Assembly (NCBI GenBank): GCA_905182415.1
Contig: CAJJBK010000001.1
Location: forward strand, 1-64,000
DNA: 64,000 nucleotides
DNA from: an uncultured Woeseiaceae bacterium
GTDB taxonomy: Bacteria; Pseudomonadota; Gammaproteobacteria; Steroidobacterales; Woeseiaceae
Reading direction: 5' to 3'
Numbering within the stretch: position 1 is the stretch's first letter; every line of letters begins with the position of its first letter. This document shows, piece by piece, positions 64,000 through 64,000 of this stretch. Made by a program: the position numbers and the translations under genes. The notes under the pieces are model-generated. The model was given only the letters and a program-made list of their open reading frames with translations. It made no database searches and had not been told where the DNA came from.

Positions 64000-64000
64000 G

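Noticed and set aside
1-64000. Search by eye for tRNA, rRNA, CRISPR arrays, insertion sequences and phage genes
   Set aside because: No tRNA T-loop with a matching cloverleaf, no spaced direct repeats, no transposase or integrase and no structural phage gene was found.

Overview
The window is AT-rich, tightly packed bacterial chromosome with about 57 protein genes. Many genes overlap by 1-4 bases, and nearly all convergent neighbours touch or overlap. I found no rRNA, tRNA, CRISPR array, insertion sequence or phage gene. The content fits a free-living aerobic, heterotrophic Gram-negative proteobacterium with a compact genome, perhaps marine: a CuA-type cytochrome oxidase, Tat-type leaders, lipoproteins, a five-step Hut pathway and DapF. 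Lineage is unsettled. The HutF/HutG route occurs in gamma- and alphaproteobacteria, and the DapF resembles alphaproteobacterial forms.

Layout. 1-1.6 kb: 3' part of a formate dehydrogenase alpha subunit. 1.8-11.5 kb: histidine utilisation (hutF-C-U-H-G leftward, hutI rightward) around one candidate HutC operator, with a sulfite-oxidase-like pair (sorA/sorB type) and a SYLF protein continuing the leftward operon. 11.5-11.6 kb: a relic of an acyl-CoA ligase. 11.7-16 kb: MFS exporter, nitroreductase, nucleotide-translocase-like carrier and a hydroxylysine-kinase-like protein. 16-21.3 kb: purine nucleoside uptake and salvage (phosphoribosyltransferase, adenosine kinase, nucleoside hydrolase, NupC, exported MtaD-like deaminase). 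21.3-26.3 kb: cytochrome c oxidase operon whose subunit II carries two fused cytochrome c domains. 26.6-33.6 kb: exported YtcJ-like amidohydrolase, Na+/solute symporter with a 44-residue membrane partner, phospho-lyase-like class III PLP enzyme, PssA, and an enoyl-CoA-hydratase relative without the catalytic glutamates. 33.7-38.1 kb: amino acid permease, cupin lipoprotein, YtcJ-like lipoprotein, FAH-family enzyme. 38.3-43.6 kb: Tat-exported class V PLP enzyme, AI-2E family permease, and a copper module (cupredoxin, two-domain multicopper oxidase, unknown membrane-anchored protein). 43.7-54 kb: two NhaC-family antiporters, M28 peptidase, PQQ-type dehydrogenase, exported RidA, glutathione peroxidase, gamma-glutamyltransferase, Tat-exported amidase. 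53.8-56.6 kb: malonate uptake (MadLM) and activation (MatB). 56.6-64 kb: second M28 peptidase, acetylpolyamine-deacetylase-like protein with a third NhaC-family transporter, DapF, AlaX, a Tat-exported HisC-like aminotransferase and a small secreted protein.

The recurring theme is scavenging of organic nitrogen: histidine, nucleosides, peptides, glutathione, amides, perhaps hydroxylysine and acetylpolyamines. An unusual share of the enzymes carry export signals. Six proteins have Tat-type leaders, including two PLP aminotransferase-fold enzymes and a RidA. The best candidates for something undescribed are this exported PLP/RidA chemistry and the three-gene copper module at 40.6-43.6 kb.
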